A stretch of 64,000 nucleotides of DNA from a bacterium (GTDB lineage: Bacteria > Patescibacteriota > Saccharimonadia > Saccharimonadales > Saccharimonadaceae). The notes under the pieces were generated by a model that was given only the letters and a program-made list of their open reading frames with translations, was not told where the DNA came from and did not search any database. The stretch spans positions 36,493-100,492 of the forward strand of contig JAUIGB010000002.1 of the NCBI GenBank assembly GCA_030429975.1, in the 5' to 3' direction. Shown here piece by piece: positions 34,467-43,321 of the stretch. Position 1 is the first letter of the stretch. Each line of letters starts with the position of its first letter. A program made the translations under genes and the position numbers.

Positions 34467-35341
34467 ATGTATAATTGTCCCACAAAATTATCAGATTTTT
34501 GAATTTTTCCATTCGACATCAAGCGCACAAATTGAAAATCAGCTACGCTACTCAGTCTTTTACCGTCTACAAAAAACAACGCGGTAGCTAGCCCATCAGC
34601 AACCATAGCGGTCTTTGCAACCACCCAAGTTGCGGCTACTTCATTAGTGGATATTCCTGTCCTACCATCCAGCACATGGTGCCATCCGTCGGCCCAACGA
34701 CGACGATTACTTGCACTGGCACACAGGCTGGCATTTGATATATCAATTGACCCTATCACTTTCTTTGAATCGTATGGATTTTCTAGGCCTATTGTTTGGG
34801 ATTCATTTCCCCGACAACATATATCGCCACTTGCATCTACGACAAAATTATCGATGCCCTCGTTTTGCAAAATGACGGCTATTTTATCCACTAACAGGCC
34901 TTTGCCTGCCGCGCCCACGTCCAATATTACGGGTTTTTTGGTCACGATTGTACGACCGCGCCATTTGATATCATCGTCCCATTTAGGCGCGGGAATAGGA
35001 CTACTGGGTACTAACGAATAATTTTTGTCATAACCGCCCGCGACCATTCCTTCACCTATCCATGGTGTTACCGCGCCTTTTGTTGCGTTATATAACTTTT
35101 TATATAATAAAACCAACTTCGAACTGTCGGCCCCCACATCGTACTCACCCGCCACGACTGACATTTTCGCCACTACGGAATCGTCCCGAAAACGTGAATA
35201 AATAACGTCAAAATCACGTATACATTTGTCTATTTTTTCTTTCAAATCCGAACTCAGCGATCGATCTGTTTCAATCGACCAGTGCGTTCCTATCGCCTCG
35301 AATCTATGCGCGTGCGTCAGCTTTGATGTCTTGGATGGCAT
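34463..35341 (-). CDS. apbE: FAD:protein FMN transferase
   Basis: Attaches FMN covalently to Thr or Ser of extracytosolic flavoproteins. About 292 residues. The motifs AIGTHWSIET near the N-terminus, LDVGAAGKGLLVDK and VDASGDICCRG are characteristic, as is HHVLDGRTGIS. No clear signal peptide is seen at the start. The ATG at 35341 was chosen over a TTG at 35353; it overlaps the FMN-binding gene by 38 bases. It stops with TGA. Confidence 0.93.
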   Translation of the reverse strand: MPSKTSKLTHAHRFEAIGTHWSIETDRSLSSDLKEKIDKCIRDFDVIYSRFRDDSVVAKMSVVAGEYDVGADSSKLVLLYKKLYNATKGAVTPWIGEGMVAGGYDKNYSLVPSSPIPAPKWDDDIKWRGRTIVTKKPVILDVGAAGKGLLVDKIAVILQNEGIDNFVVDASGDICCRGNESQTIGLENPYDSKKVIGSIDISNASLCASASNRRRWADGWHHVLDGRTGISTNEVAATWVVAKTAMVADGLATALFFVDGKRLSSVADFQFVRLMSNGKIQKSDNFVGQLYI

Positions 35342-35801
35342 CGTTGAATCCAACGGGAGTCAATGACGAACCCGCAACACGACTAAGGTTTACTTCGTCT
35401 ATATTTTTTCCAACCACTTCACTCTCGAATCCAGATTCGAATTGTGACTGAAACTGTTTTGCTTCGTTCGTGATTGCATTTTGCTCAATACTGGCCGCAG
35501 TCACGACACCGTCACTCAAGGTTAAGGTAACGTCGATTGATTCCGATCCGCCAGGAGTTATATAGCCTCCATTTGCAGTATAACTCCCATCTTTGTACGA
35601 ACCATTAGATTGATTGGTACCCGATGATGCCGGAGCGCCCGTGCTCTGGCTATTACTGATAGTCTCTGACGCGGGGCCACTGGCTGAATCTTCCTGAACA
35701 TTTCCGGCTACCACGACCACGGCGGTGGATACTGCCACCAATACTACCACCACTATGATGCCTATTAACGCTTTGTTCATTCCATTCGCAGATTCGTCCA
35801 T
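35304..35801 (-). CDS. Membrane-anchored FMN-binding domain protein
   Basis: A 165-residue protein: one membrane helix (about 10-32), a Ser/Gly-rich linker, and an FMN_bind domain (YKDGSYTANGGYITPGGS onwards). AGSSLTPVGFNDAI near the end fits the ApbE target motif, though not the canonical SGATxS/T; the Thr is the likely attachment site. Start ATG at 35801 with AGGAG 5 bases before it. First gene of the flavin cassette. Confidence 0.88.
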   Translation of the reverse strand: MDESANGMNKALIGIIVVVVLVAVSTAVVVVAGNVQEDSASGPASETISNSQSTGAPASSGTNQSNGSYKDGSYTANGGYITPGGSESIDVTLTLSDGVVTAASIEQNAITNEAKQFQSQFESGFESEVVGKNIDEVNLSRVAGSSLTPVGFNDAIQDIKADARA

Positions 35802-35839
35802 TTGCACTCCTATTCCTATCTATACCTAGTATAGCAAAT

Positions 35840-37561
35840 CTATTTTCTGAATATACCCAACAACTTACCCCAAAGCCCGGCAATTTCACGCCGCCACTCC
35901 CAAGCGGCATAGCCAACCGCGACAGCACCCACTCCCCCAAGCGCCCACCATCCAGCAAAGGTTGTTGCGCTATCTTTGATTGGTTCCACCTTATAGTCGG
36001 CGCTCGGCACGGTATCATTCACTTTTTTTCGGCACCTGTTTGTTTCTGGGCTTCTATACTGATTATCCTCACAAGGCTTGAGGGTTGAACTGGTAAGCGT
36101 CACTTTTCTACATCGATTTGTCTCGGCACTACGATATTGACCCTCGGCGCATGGTTTCAATGACGACACCTCATACTTTTTACACCTATTGGTTTCAGGA
36201 TTACGAAATTGATCTGCGTTACAGGGCTTCAGCGCGGACGATTCGTCAGTTATTGACTCCTCTACCCCGATCGATTTTAGATTCGGTAAATCTGGCGTTG
36301 GTCGGTTCGTGTATTCCCACTTACCGTTTATATATGCCCACGATTCGCCATCGTCGGGATTATCATAAACACCAGTATCGCCAAATATCTTGCCACCAAC
36401 GGCCGTTAATACGACCTTACTAGATGAATTGACTAGTGTGAATTTTAGCTCGCTATCGCTAAAAGCCATGTATTCACCCGGACCTATTATTGATCCCACA
36501 GGAAATGAAATTATTTTCTCGCTGCCTATCCCAATCTTTAGTATGTAAAATGTTAAATCTACGGATGTTTTGCCCGCATTGTATATCTCGATAAATTCAT
36601 TTCCAGAATCACTTCCAATGGCATTGGGTAATATCTCAGTGAGCTCTAGAGGTGAATATTCAAGTACGCAATCGTTTGCGCCATCCCGAATCATAAACTC
36701 GGGAACGGTATCTTGTATCCCTTCCAGGTTAGCGCACTCGTCATATTCATAGCAGTTACCTTCGAGGTCTCTGTAATGTCCAACAGGCACCGTAATATTG
36801 AGGTCATCCTCAATATTCAAACATAAATCTTCATAACAGTTTCCGTCACTATCCTGTTTGTATCCACTAGGTATTTCTAGAGTGTCAAGGTTGAGACATA
36901 GATCAACAACATACTCCTCTTCATATATTCCAGAAACGTGCAGAAAAGGCTCTGCCTGTTCGAAATCTTCATTATTGCTGTTATCGCTTGTTTTTACAAA
37001 CAAAAAGTCAGATGTTTTTCTCTTTAATGACATCCCCACCGCCGCCCGTTCAATAGCATTCCAGCCGGTATCTGATCGGCCGTTGTTTATGTCCCAGCCC
37101 AGCTTATCCACCACCTTATTGTTAGAATCGACCAAGATGATATAACCCCTTACGTAGTATATTCCGGCATCAAAATAGGCATCTGCCTGACTTTTTATTA
37201 CATCGCGCATCTCGTTTGACATAAATGTCGCGTAGCTTCCAGCGCTTAGCCATAGATCAGTACCCTCATTAGGCTTTGTCAGACATGCCAGAAGAGATTC
37301 GTCTCCGGCGATATCATCGGTGCCCGGCATATAGGATGCAGGCATATATCTTATGCACCAGTCTGAAACATTTATCGCTTCGTCTGAATTATTAAATATT
37401 TCTATAAATTCTTGATCTTTGCCTGCACCCGATGTTGTTGTTCCTGGATACATCTGTGCAATAACAACTCCGCCCCCACCCTCAGCACTAGCCACTGGCA
37501 TGAAAAAGCTAAACTGCCCAACGAAAAATAACAGACAAACAAATACCCTTATACCTCGCAT
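35840..37561 (-). CDS. Lamin-tail domain surface protein with Cys repeats and C-terminal anchor
   Basis: A 573-residue exported protein. A signal peptide (1-26, ASA/EG), a lamin-tail domain (about 30-180; QEFIEIFNNSDEAINVSDWC), a Cys-rich linker (LCLN...YEDLCLN), a second lamin-tail domain (about 305-425; NEFIEIYNAGKTSVDL), three tandem repeats of type LKPCxxxQ(Y/F)RxxETNRC(R/K)K (about 447-515), then a membrane helix and a basic tail. This looks like a surface adhesin or nuclease-associated protein held by its C-terminus. TATATT lies about 9 bases before the ATG. Confidence 0.87.
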   Translation of the reverse strand: MRGIRVFVCLLFFVGQFSFFMPVASAEGGGGVVIAQMYPGTTTSGAGKDQEFIEIFNNSDEAINVSDWCIRYMPASYMPGTDDIAGDESLLACLTKPNEGTDLWLSAGSYATFMSNEMRDVIKSQADAYFDAGIYYVRGYIILVDSNNKVVDKLGWDINNGRSDTGWNAIERAAVGMSLKRKTSDFLFVKTSDNSNNEDFEQAEPFLHVSGIYEEEYVVDLCLNLDTLEIPSGYKQDSDGNCYEDLCLNIEDDLNITVPVGHYRDLEGNCYEYDECANLEGIQDTVPEFMIRDGANDCVLEYSPLELTEILPNAIGSDSGNEFIEIYNAGKTSVDLTFYILKIGIGSEKIISFPVGSIIGPGEYMAFSDSELKFTLVNSSSKVVLTAVGGKIFGDTGVYDNPDDGESWAYINGKWEYTNRPTPDLPNLKSIGVEESITDESSALKPCNADQFRNPETNRCKKYEVSSLKPCAEGQYRSAETNRCRKVTLTSSTLKPCEDNQYRSPETNRCRKKVNDTVPSADYKVEPIKDSATTFAGWWALGGVGAVAVGYAAWEWRREIAGLWGKLLGIFRK

Positions 37562-37607
37562 TTGTATAGCAATATACAGCGACTAACAGTCGACTGCAAT
37601 CATGAGC

Positions 37608-38330
37608 TTAATCAAGGTCTACTGTAATGTCGGCGTTCGTATGGACATTTACGACATCATCCAAGTCATCCAGTGCGTCTAAGACTTTGAGTACTTTTTG
37701 GGCCGTTTCTTTGTCTTCAATAGTAACCATATTTTTTGCGACATACTGTAATTCCGCGTCGCTCACATCTAAACCAGATTCAATAATCGAAGAACGAACT
37801 TTTGCTAAATCTTTCTGGTCTGTATAGACAGTTATCTCGCCGTCTTCTTCAACGGCGTCCTCGGCGCCCGCGTCGAGTACGGTCAGTAGCGCATCTTCGC
37901 CAGAAGCACCTACTCGTATAACGCCCTTTAAATCAAACTGAAACATTACGCTACCCGCATCGGCTAGTCGTCCGCCATTTTTTGTCAGTGCAGTTTTTAC
38001 TTCCGGCAGGGTCCGGTTTCGGTTGTCGGTCGCGGTTTCTATGATTATTCCTACGCCCGCAGGACCCATTCCCTCATAAACAATTTCTTCCAGCACGGCC
38101 GCGTCTTTGTCATTCACGCGATCAATTGCTCGCTGAATATTAGCGTTGGGCATGTTCGCCTGTTTGGCTTTTTCGATTGCCAACGCCAGGGATGAGTTCA
38201 TAGTAGGGTCTGTTCCACCGCGAGCAGCAATGGCAATCTGGTTACCTATTTTCGTAAATATAGCTCCGCGCTTGGCGTCTTTTGCACCTTTTTCGCGTTT
38301 AATAGTTGACCATTTACTGTGACCTGACAT
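37608..38330 (-). CDS. yebC: YebC/PmpR family protein
   Basis: 240 residues beginning MSGHSKWSTIKREKGAKDAK, the family signature. Members act as DNA-binding regulators, and some have been linked to translation of proline stretches. TGAGG lies before the ATG, with a TATACT box about 30 bases upstream. It stands alone between two surface genes. Confidence 0.96.
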   Translation of the reverse strand: MSGHSKWSTIKREKGAKDAKRGAIFTKIGNQIAIAARGGTDPTMNSSLALAIEKAKQANMPNANIQRAIDRVNDKDAAVLEEIVYEGMGPAGVGIIIETATDNRNRTLPEVKTALTKNGGRLADAGSVMFQFDLKGVIRVGASGEDALLTVLDAGAEDAVEEDGEITVYTDQKDLAKVRSSIIESGLDVSDAELQYVAKNMVTIEDKETAQKVLKVLDALDDLDDVVNVHTNADITVDLD

Positions 38331-38401
38331 ATATACCTCAAGTATTAAATATGTTTACAGTATACCCCGTACACCAATGTTTGTCCACCCCTGTTAGATG
38401 G

Positions 38402-38893
38402 CTACTGCGCCCAGGATGCCCAGGTATCATTGGTGGCATTGTAGCCGAACTGACCATTAGTACTACCGTTCCATGTTATGCCGAGTATGTCACATGTACC
38501 AGCAGCCCAATAGCCACCGGATCCAGTGCCTTCTAAGACGGAGCCGCCTTCTATTCTAAAAAAGTTACCGCTGGCAGACCTTACCTGAACAGCATATTGA
38601 TCAGTCGCGCTGTCGTAGCAATAATATAAGTTATTAACGTCATAATATGCAGATTTGGTAACATGTACATCCATGGCTGTTGTTATCGGGTATGGATAGC
38701 TACCGTCTTCCACCTTTTGAATTTCGAGCCTTTTTACAATATTTGCCAAGTCACTTCTGACCGCCGCGTCATTTGCACTGGCAGTGATGCCGTTATACGC
38801 AACGATTACTATTGCTGCTAAAACACCAATAACGACCACGACTATCAAGAGTTCAACGATGGTAAATCCAGAATTTTTTCGTATCGCCCACAT
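38402..38893 (-). CDS. Type IV prepilin-like protein
   Basis: A 163-residue protein with leader MWAIRKNSG, cleavage before FTIVELLIVVVVIG and Glu at +5. The outer domain has two Cys pairs near YYCYDSATD and AAGTCDILG. TAGTAT on the minus strand lies 6 bases before the ATG. It may be a minor or major pilin of the PilB/C system, or a DNA-uptake pseudopilin, since comEC lies just upstream on the same strand. Confidence 0.9.
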   Translation of the reverse strand: MWAIRKNSGFTIVELLIVVVVIGVLAAIVIVAYNGITASANDAAVRSDLANIVKRLEIQKVEDGSYPYPITTAMDVHVTKSAYYDVNNLYYCYDSATDQYAVQVRSASGNFFRIEGGSVLEGTGSGGYWAAGTCDILGITWNGSTNGQFGYNATNDTWASWAQ

Positions 38894-38928
38894 ATAACAA
38901 TACTAACATAAGCGTTTTATCTGAGCGC

Positions 38929-40386
38929 CTATTCAACAATATTGCTATCGCGCAAATTGTATTTAGTTACTCTTTGTAGATATATACAGAGAGCTATCAA
39001 GATGCCATACGACATCCATGCCATCCAAGGTTGCATTTCAACAGTCGTCAAAGCCCATGGTACGTTAGCAAAGTACATTGCAACCTCAGTCATATACGTC
39101 AGGAGGATTTCGGCCGGGAAGCCGAATGCTGACGCAAGCATTGGAACAACTACGGCACCAATTCCAGCAACAAAGGTTAGAATCATAGCAAAAGGCACTA
39201 GCGGCAATATCAATACATTGGCGATGATAGCCACATTACTAAACTGGCCAAACGCCAAAATTAATATAGGAAGCGTGGCTATCGTGGCGCCTATAGTTTC
39301 TCCGACCACTTGGCGTATGTTGCCCGGTTTTTTAGGACCAAAGAAGTATCGTTGCAATAGTGGTGCCAAAATCATTACTCCCGCAAAAGCCGCAAAACTC
39401 AGTTGCCAGCCAAGGTCACTCCACGCATAGGTAGGATCTATCAGTACGGTTACGGCAGCTGCAAATGGTAGCAGTACTAAGGGATGAAACTTGCGCCCAT
39501 AATACCAGGCTGCCAAACTAAGCCCAGCCACCAAGCCTGCACGAGACATACTAGGACTTGCGCCAGTTACCGCAATAAATCCAACAATCATAGCACTAGC
39601 CGTGAGTGTTGCCAGGTACTTTGATATTTTCACGAATAGTCTACGCGCAAAGCGGACCAATATCGTTAGATTGAATCCACTAGCAACAACAATATGAGTT
39701 AAGCCCGCGACGACCAATGCTTGATCAAGCTCTGGAGGCAATGCACGCCTCTGACCGACTAAATACCCCAGCCCCAGACTTGCCTGCGGTTCATTAATTG
39801 CATCTCGCACATTTTCGCCAAACCAGTCACGAGCACGCCCAGCAACGTCACCGGGTTCAGGTCTTTGGACGGTTTCTATTTTTGCATCAAAGATAGACGC
39901 GGAAAAACTACCAAAACCCCTACTCGCTACCCCGTTGACGATGACTATGTCGCCCCGTTTTATGAGGCTTGTTCGATCCGTACTAACCCAAATCTTTCCG
40001 GCAATCTCATGGCCATCGTTTTTTACATTCGCCAAACGCAGTAGGGTCTCGTCACTTTTTCCGATGTCCGGATCGTCAACTACACTACCGGACAATTGGA
40101 TATTCTTGCCAATCAAATTGTCATAAACGACCAGTTGTGATTGCAGAATCGATCCCCGCCACAAGCCAACTAAAGCACCTCCTATTATTGCAAATAACAC
40201 CAAGTATCTGACTCTTCGCCATAAACAGATAATAATCGAAGACACGCCCGCGATTAACCAAAGAGAGGATCCGAACATGCCCGCCCCAATAATTGGTACG
40301 ACGGCCGTCCCGGCTACTATACCCACACTAGCAAATGCAATTAACCACGAAGAGTGTACCTTTCGTCTGATTCTCCAAAAACGCAT
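38929..40386 (-). CDS. comEC: DNA uptake channel ComEC/Rec2
   Basis: A polytopic membrane protein that carries single-stranded DNA into the cell. About 485 residues: membrane helices near the start, an OB-like DUF4131 domain (IQLSGSVVDDPDIG, ~85-180), then the Competence domain (LVVAGLTHIVVASGFNLTIL, SRAGLVAGLSLAAWYYGR). The C-terminal metallo-beta-lactamase domain of long ComEC proteins is missing. The ATG at 40386 lies 7 bases after a TATGCT box. Confidence 0.92.
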   Translation of the reverse strand: MRFWRIRRKVHSSWLIAFASVGIVAGTAVVPIIGAGMFGSSLWLIAGVSSIIICLWRRVRYLVLFAIIGGALVGLWRGSILQSQLVVYDNLIGKNIQLSGSVVDDPDIGKSDETLLRLANVKNDGHEIAGKIWVSTDRTSLIKRGDIVIVNGVASRGFGSFSASIFDAKIETVQRPEPGDVAGRARDWFGENVRDAINEPQASLGLGYLVGQRRALPPELDQALVVAGLTHIVVASGFNLTILVRFARRLFVKISKYLATLTASAMIVGFIAVTGASPSMSRAGLVAGLSLAAWYYGRKFHPLVLLPFAAAVTVLIDPTYAWSDLGWQLSFAAFAGVMILAPLLQRYFFGPKKPGNIRQVVGETIGATIATLPILILAFGQFSNVAIIANVLILPLVPFAMILTFVAGIGAVVVPMLASAFGFPAEILLTYMTEVAMYFANVPWALTTVEMQPWMAWMSYGILIALCIYLQRVTKYNLRDSNIVE

Positions 40387-40427
40387 ACTCTGTAGCATAC
40401 ACTATGATGCCCTTGTATAATTATTGT

Positions 40428-41141
40428 ATGGATAACTTGCATGTTTACGGTGGCAAAACAGCCCTAGCCGAGGCGGTGGCTTTTCGGACAGTCGCCATAT
40501 TGCACCATGCAATAAAAGAACATGGCGATGCCGTATGGGTGTTATCTGGTGGGTCTACGCCATTATTGGCATACGATATCATCGCGAACCGATACGCCAA
40601 CAAACTGGACTGGTCGCTGGTGACAATAGTGATGGGTGACGAGAGAATGGGATCGGCAAAAAGTCCGTACAATAACTGGCACTCGATCAGCATGCTAATC
40701 GACGCTTTACCGGTCAAAAAGATTCGACCAGCTTCTACCGTTACGTCGGAAGAATCCGCGATGGCATACGAAAAAAAGCTAAAACGCCTGCCTATGACCA
40801 GAAAAGGTTTGCCTCGTTTGGATTTGGTATGGCTGGGTGTAGGACCAGATGGTCATACGCTTTCACTTTTTCCAGAACACGTTAGTTTAATTCCATCTAT
40901 TCGGCTGGTAATACCAGTTCATAATTCGCCAAAACCACCGTCGGACAGAATCAGCCTCACGTTCCGTGCGTTAATGGGGGCACAATCGGCCATGATAATC
41001 GCCACAGGCAAAGACAAAAAGGAGGCCGTGACCGATGCGCTATCCGGTAAACGCCTGCCAATCAAGATAGCCGAAGAGATAGTCGCTACTCACGGCGAAC
41101 GCGTCGATTGGTTCGTCGATGAATCTGCATCGCCCAAATAG
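40428..41141 (+). CDS. pgl: 6-phosphogluconolactonase
   Basis: Hydrolyses 6-phosphogluconolactone in the pentose phosphate pathway. About 237 residues of the DevB/SOL type: VLSGGSTPL near the start and WLGVGPDGHTLSLFPEH with the catalytic His. The ATG at 40428 lies 6 bases after TATAAT (40416-40421); the longer frame from 40404 would include that box. Confidence 0.92.
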   Translation: MDNLHVYGGKTALAEAVAFRTVAILHHAIKEHGDAVWVLSGGSTPLLAYDIIANRYANKLDWSLVTIVMGDERMGSAKSPYNNWHSISMLIDALPVKKIRPASTVTSEESAMAYEKKLKRLPMTRKGLPRLDLVWLGVGPDGHTLSLFPEHVSLIPSIRLVIPVHNSPKPPSDRISLTFRALMGAQSAMIIATGKDKKEAVTDALSGKRLPIKIAEEIVATHGERVDWFVDESASPK

Positions 41142-41176
41142 TTGTATTTTTTGATTTTTTATGATATAATAAAGAC

Positions 41177-42145
41177 ATGATAAAGAGATTAATGTGCGTG
41201 CTCGCTCTGTGTGCTGGTGTTGTAATCAGCAGTGCTCCTGTGCTAGCCAATACACCAACCCAACTACCAGTAGAAAAATTTAATACTAGTTATACATCAT
41301 ATAAAACTTCACGTTCATGGATGTGGTGGATGACTGACACAGAAAAATGCGCCAAAAAACAAACTATCTACGGCGCGCGCCCTGCTAACGGCGGTTCCTA
41401 CCCAGTGCTTGTCTACCTACATGGAACATTCGCGGACTGGGGCAAAAACAAGGAAGGTCAAAGATTCGTGGAATTAGCCGCGGCACAAGGATTTATAGCT
41501 GTTGCAATGACTTATTCTAGTAACGGCACGTTAAATGAAAAGGAAGATAACTACCACGCCAACTGCATGTTCAACAAAAACTTCTCTGGCAGCGGAGTGA
41601 ACGCTATTTGTAAAATACCCGGAGCGGATTGTTCAAAACTATTGGTTACCGGTTTTAGCCAAGGCGGAATAATCGCCGCCATGGCAAAGAACTACAACTC
41701 AGACGTAAAAGCCGTTTGGGGAATCGGTCTCAACGCTTCTATATTCCCTAGGGATCGAGTATTTAAAGACGTACTGCCCGCCCCACACGGAAACCGAGTT
41801 CTACCAAACAACAAACTAGTTATAAATATGGGCGAGGCTTCCAACCTGTCTACCGACAAACCAATCGCCGAGGATCTTCCATCTCTAAAACAGATGACTG
41901 GCGTAAACTGTGGCAATGGCTACGACTGTCTACAATCGAATGGCTCAGGTTACTATGTAGTATCTAACTCGGAGGTCAAGGATGGTGTTGCGGATCATGC
42001 ATACTGGATGCGAGTCAACTCATCTTGGAATAAAGGCCTCAGCTTTACATTCAGCCCCAAGGAACTAGATCCAGGCTTCCAGCCAACCGCCACTACAGAG
42101 TGGTCAATGATTCGAAACCTCGACTGGCTACGTTCGCAACTTTAA
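41177..42145 (+). CDS. Secreted alpha/beta hydrolase (esterase/depolymerase-like)
   Basis: A 322-residue exported protein with a signal peptide (1-24, VLA/NT). VLVYLHGTFADWG holds the oxyanion region, GFSQGGIIAAMA the nucleophile Ser, and a His near VADHAYWMRV is the likely third catalytic residue. Several Cys pairs fit extracellular folding. The family resembles PHB-depolymerase/feruloyl esterases; substrate unknown. Promoter TTGTAT-17-TATAAT (41142-41170) lies 6 bases before the ATG. Confidence 0.85.
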   Translation: MIKRLMCVLALCAGVVISSAPVLANTPTQLPVEKFNTSYTSYKTSRSWMWWMTDTEKCAKKQTIYGARPANGGSYPVLVYLHGTFADWGKNKEGQRFVELAAAQGFIAVAMTYSSNGTLNEKEDNYHANCMFNKNFSGSGVNAICKIPGADCSKLLVTGFSQGGIIAAMAKNYNSDVKAVWGIGLNASIFPRDRVFKDVLPAPHGNRVLPNNKLVINMGEASNLSTDKPIAEDLPSLKQMTGVNCGNGYDCLQSNGSGYYVVSNSEVKDGVADHAYWMRVNSSWNKGLSFTFSPKELDPGFQPTATTEWSMIRNLDWLRSQL

Positions 42146-42156
42146 AAGCAATATAC

Positions 42157-42189
42157 GATACGCCACGACTAGATGAGTCGTGGCGTATC
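42157..42189 (+). terminator. Strong hairpin after the esterase gene
   Basis: GATACGCCACGACT pairs perfectly with AGTCGTGGCGTATC around the loop AGATG. No long T tract follows. Confidence 0.65.
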
Positions 42190-42192
42190 TGA

Positions 42193-42221
42193 TTGACAGT
42201 TGCAACATAAATTGTTATATT
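42193..42221 (+). promoter_or_regulatory. Promoter of tRNA-Lys
   Basis: TTGACA (42193-42198), a 17-base spacer and TATATT (42216-42221). Confidence 0.75.
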
Positions 42222-42244
42222 AGCTAAAGTTTTTTTACAGATTC

Positions 42245-42321
42245 GGGTCCATAGCTCAGCTGGTTAGAGCACCTGCCTTTTAAGCAGGGTGTCGTGGGTT
42301 CAAGCCCCACTGGACCCTCCA
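42245..42321 (+). tRNA. tRNA-Lys (anticodon TTT)
   Basis: Acceptor GGGTCCA/TGGACCC, anticodon loop CTTTTAA in stem CCTGC/GCAGG, T arm GTGGG/CCCAC, discriminator T73 and an encoded CCA (42319-42321). Confidence 0.96.
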
Positions 42322-42361
42322 TAGAAAACGACTCATCCTTGTGATGGGTCTTTTTCTATGG
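42319..42361 (+). terminator. Terminator hairpin that includes the tRNA-Lys CCA
   Basis: CCATAGAAAA (42319-42328) pairs with TTTTCTATGG (42352-42361). The CCA is part of the stem. Confidence 0.78.
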
Positions 42362-42370
42362 GGTCATGCT

Positions 42371-43189
42371 TTATTCTTCAGAGAATAGGCGTGGATACGA
42401 TTTAACCTTCTCCATAATTTCATCTTCCGTATGTGTACGCCTCTCTATCTCCCACCAGTCACCACCATTGATAGATTTGCTTTCATCCCACGGGCACACG
42501 GCTCTTGCCCATCTAGCACTATCAGCTATCAGGCTCGGTCGTTCCGGATCTCGCCTAGTATACTGCAGTACCATAGCGTTCTGAATCCTTTGTGATTTAT
42601 CGGCATCAGACTCTATCCACTGTGATACAGTCATTCGTTCTAGTACAAATCTAGCTACCCACATATATTCACCATGAGACACCGCGATCACACGTTTTTT
42701 CTCCATTTCATTGTGCATGGTAAGCAGGAATCGTTCAAATCTCAACCTAGTTCCCGTTGCCAAGGATTCACCTCCAGATGGAGTCCAGTACCATGGATTT
42801 AGATCTTTATTTTGTTTAGAAAAAGGCAGATGAGCTTCGCGCTCTTCCTCTGTCATGTTTCCGAACTCACCCCAGTCTCGTTCCCGAATTAAGTCATTCT
42901 CCATCCATCCGATAGCGGGACGTAGTGCTAGGTTCGACATTGTTTCTTCAGTTCTACGATAGGGAGAATAAAAATATCTATCGAATTCGCCAATGTTTTC
43001 CTTTATCCATTCACCGGTGATTTGCGCCTGTTCAGCGCCCCTAGGGGTTAGTCTCATGTCACTATCGTGACGAGCCTTGAACCTCTCGTCGCTTTTCAGT
43101 GAGCTATCCCCCTCCTTATCCGCATGATTCGCTACGTTGGCTTCTGATTCCCCGTGACGTACAAAGACTAGTTCGTTTGGCATTGACAT
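42371..43189 (-). CDS. Histidine phosphatase superfamily protein
   Basis: About 272 residues with the phosphate-accepting RHGESEAN at the start, LTPRGAEQAQ, and the second catalytic His in VIAVSHGEYMWV. A large insert between them (about 90-160) is more than the small phosphoglycerate mutase type has. The substrate cannot be told. GAGGAGG lies 5 bases before the ATG at 43189, so I prefer it to the GTG at 43195. Confidence 0.88.
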   Translation of the reverse strand: MSMPNELVFVRHGESEANVANHADKEGDSSLKSDERFKARHDSDMRLTPRGAEQAQITGEWIKENIGEFDRYFYSPYRRTEETMSNLALRPAIGWMENDLIRERDWGEFGNMTEEEREAHLPFSKQNKDLNPWYWTPSGGESLATGTRLRFERFLLTMHNEMEKKRVIAVSHGEYMWVARFVLERMTVSQWIESDADKSQRIQNAMVLQYTRRDPERPSLIADSARWARAVCPWDESKSINGGDWWEIERRTHTEDEIMEKVKSYPRLFSEE

Positions 43190-43321
43190 GAACACCTCCT
43201 CTACTTATGACTATATTATGATACATTAATAATTTTTTTGCAATTGTTACTGTTCTTAAGATTCACTTCAGGAATAGTTTTTATAATATAAATTACAAAC
43301 TAAAACAGGAGGGAAAAAATA

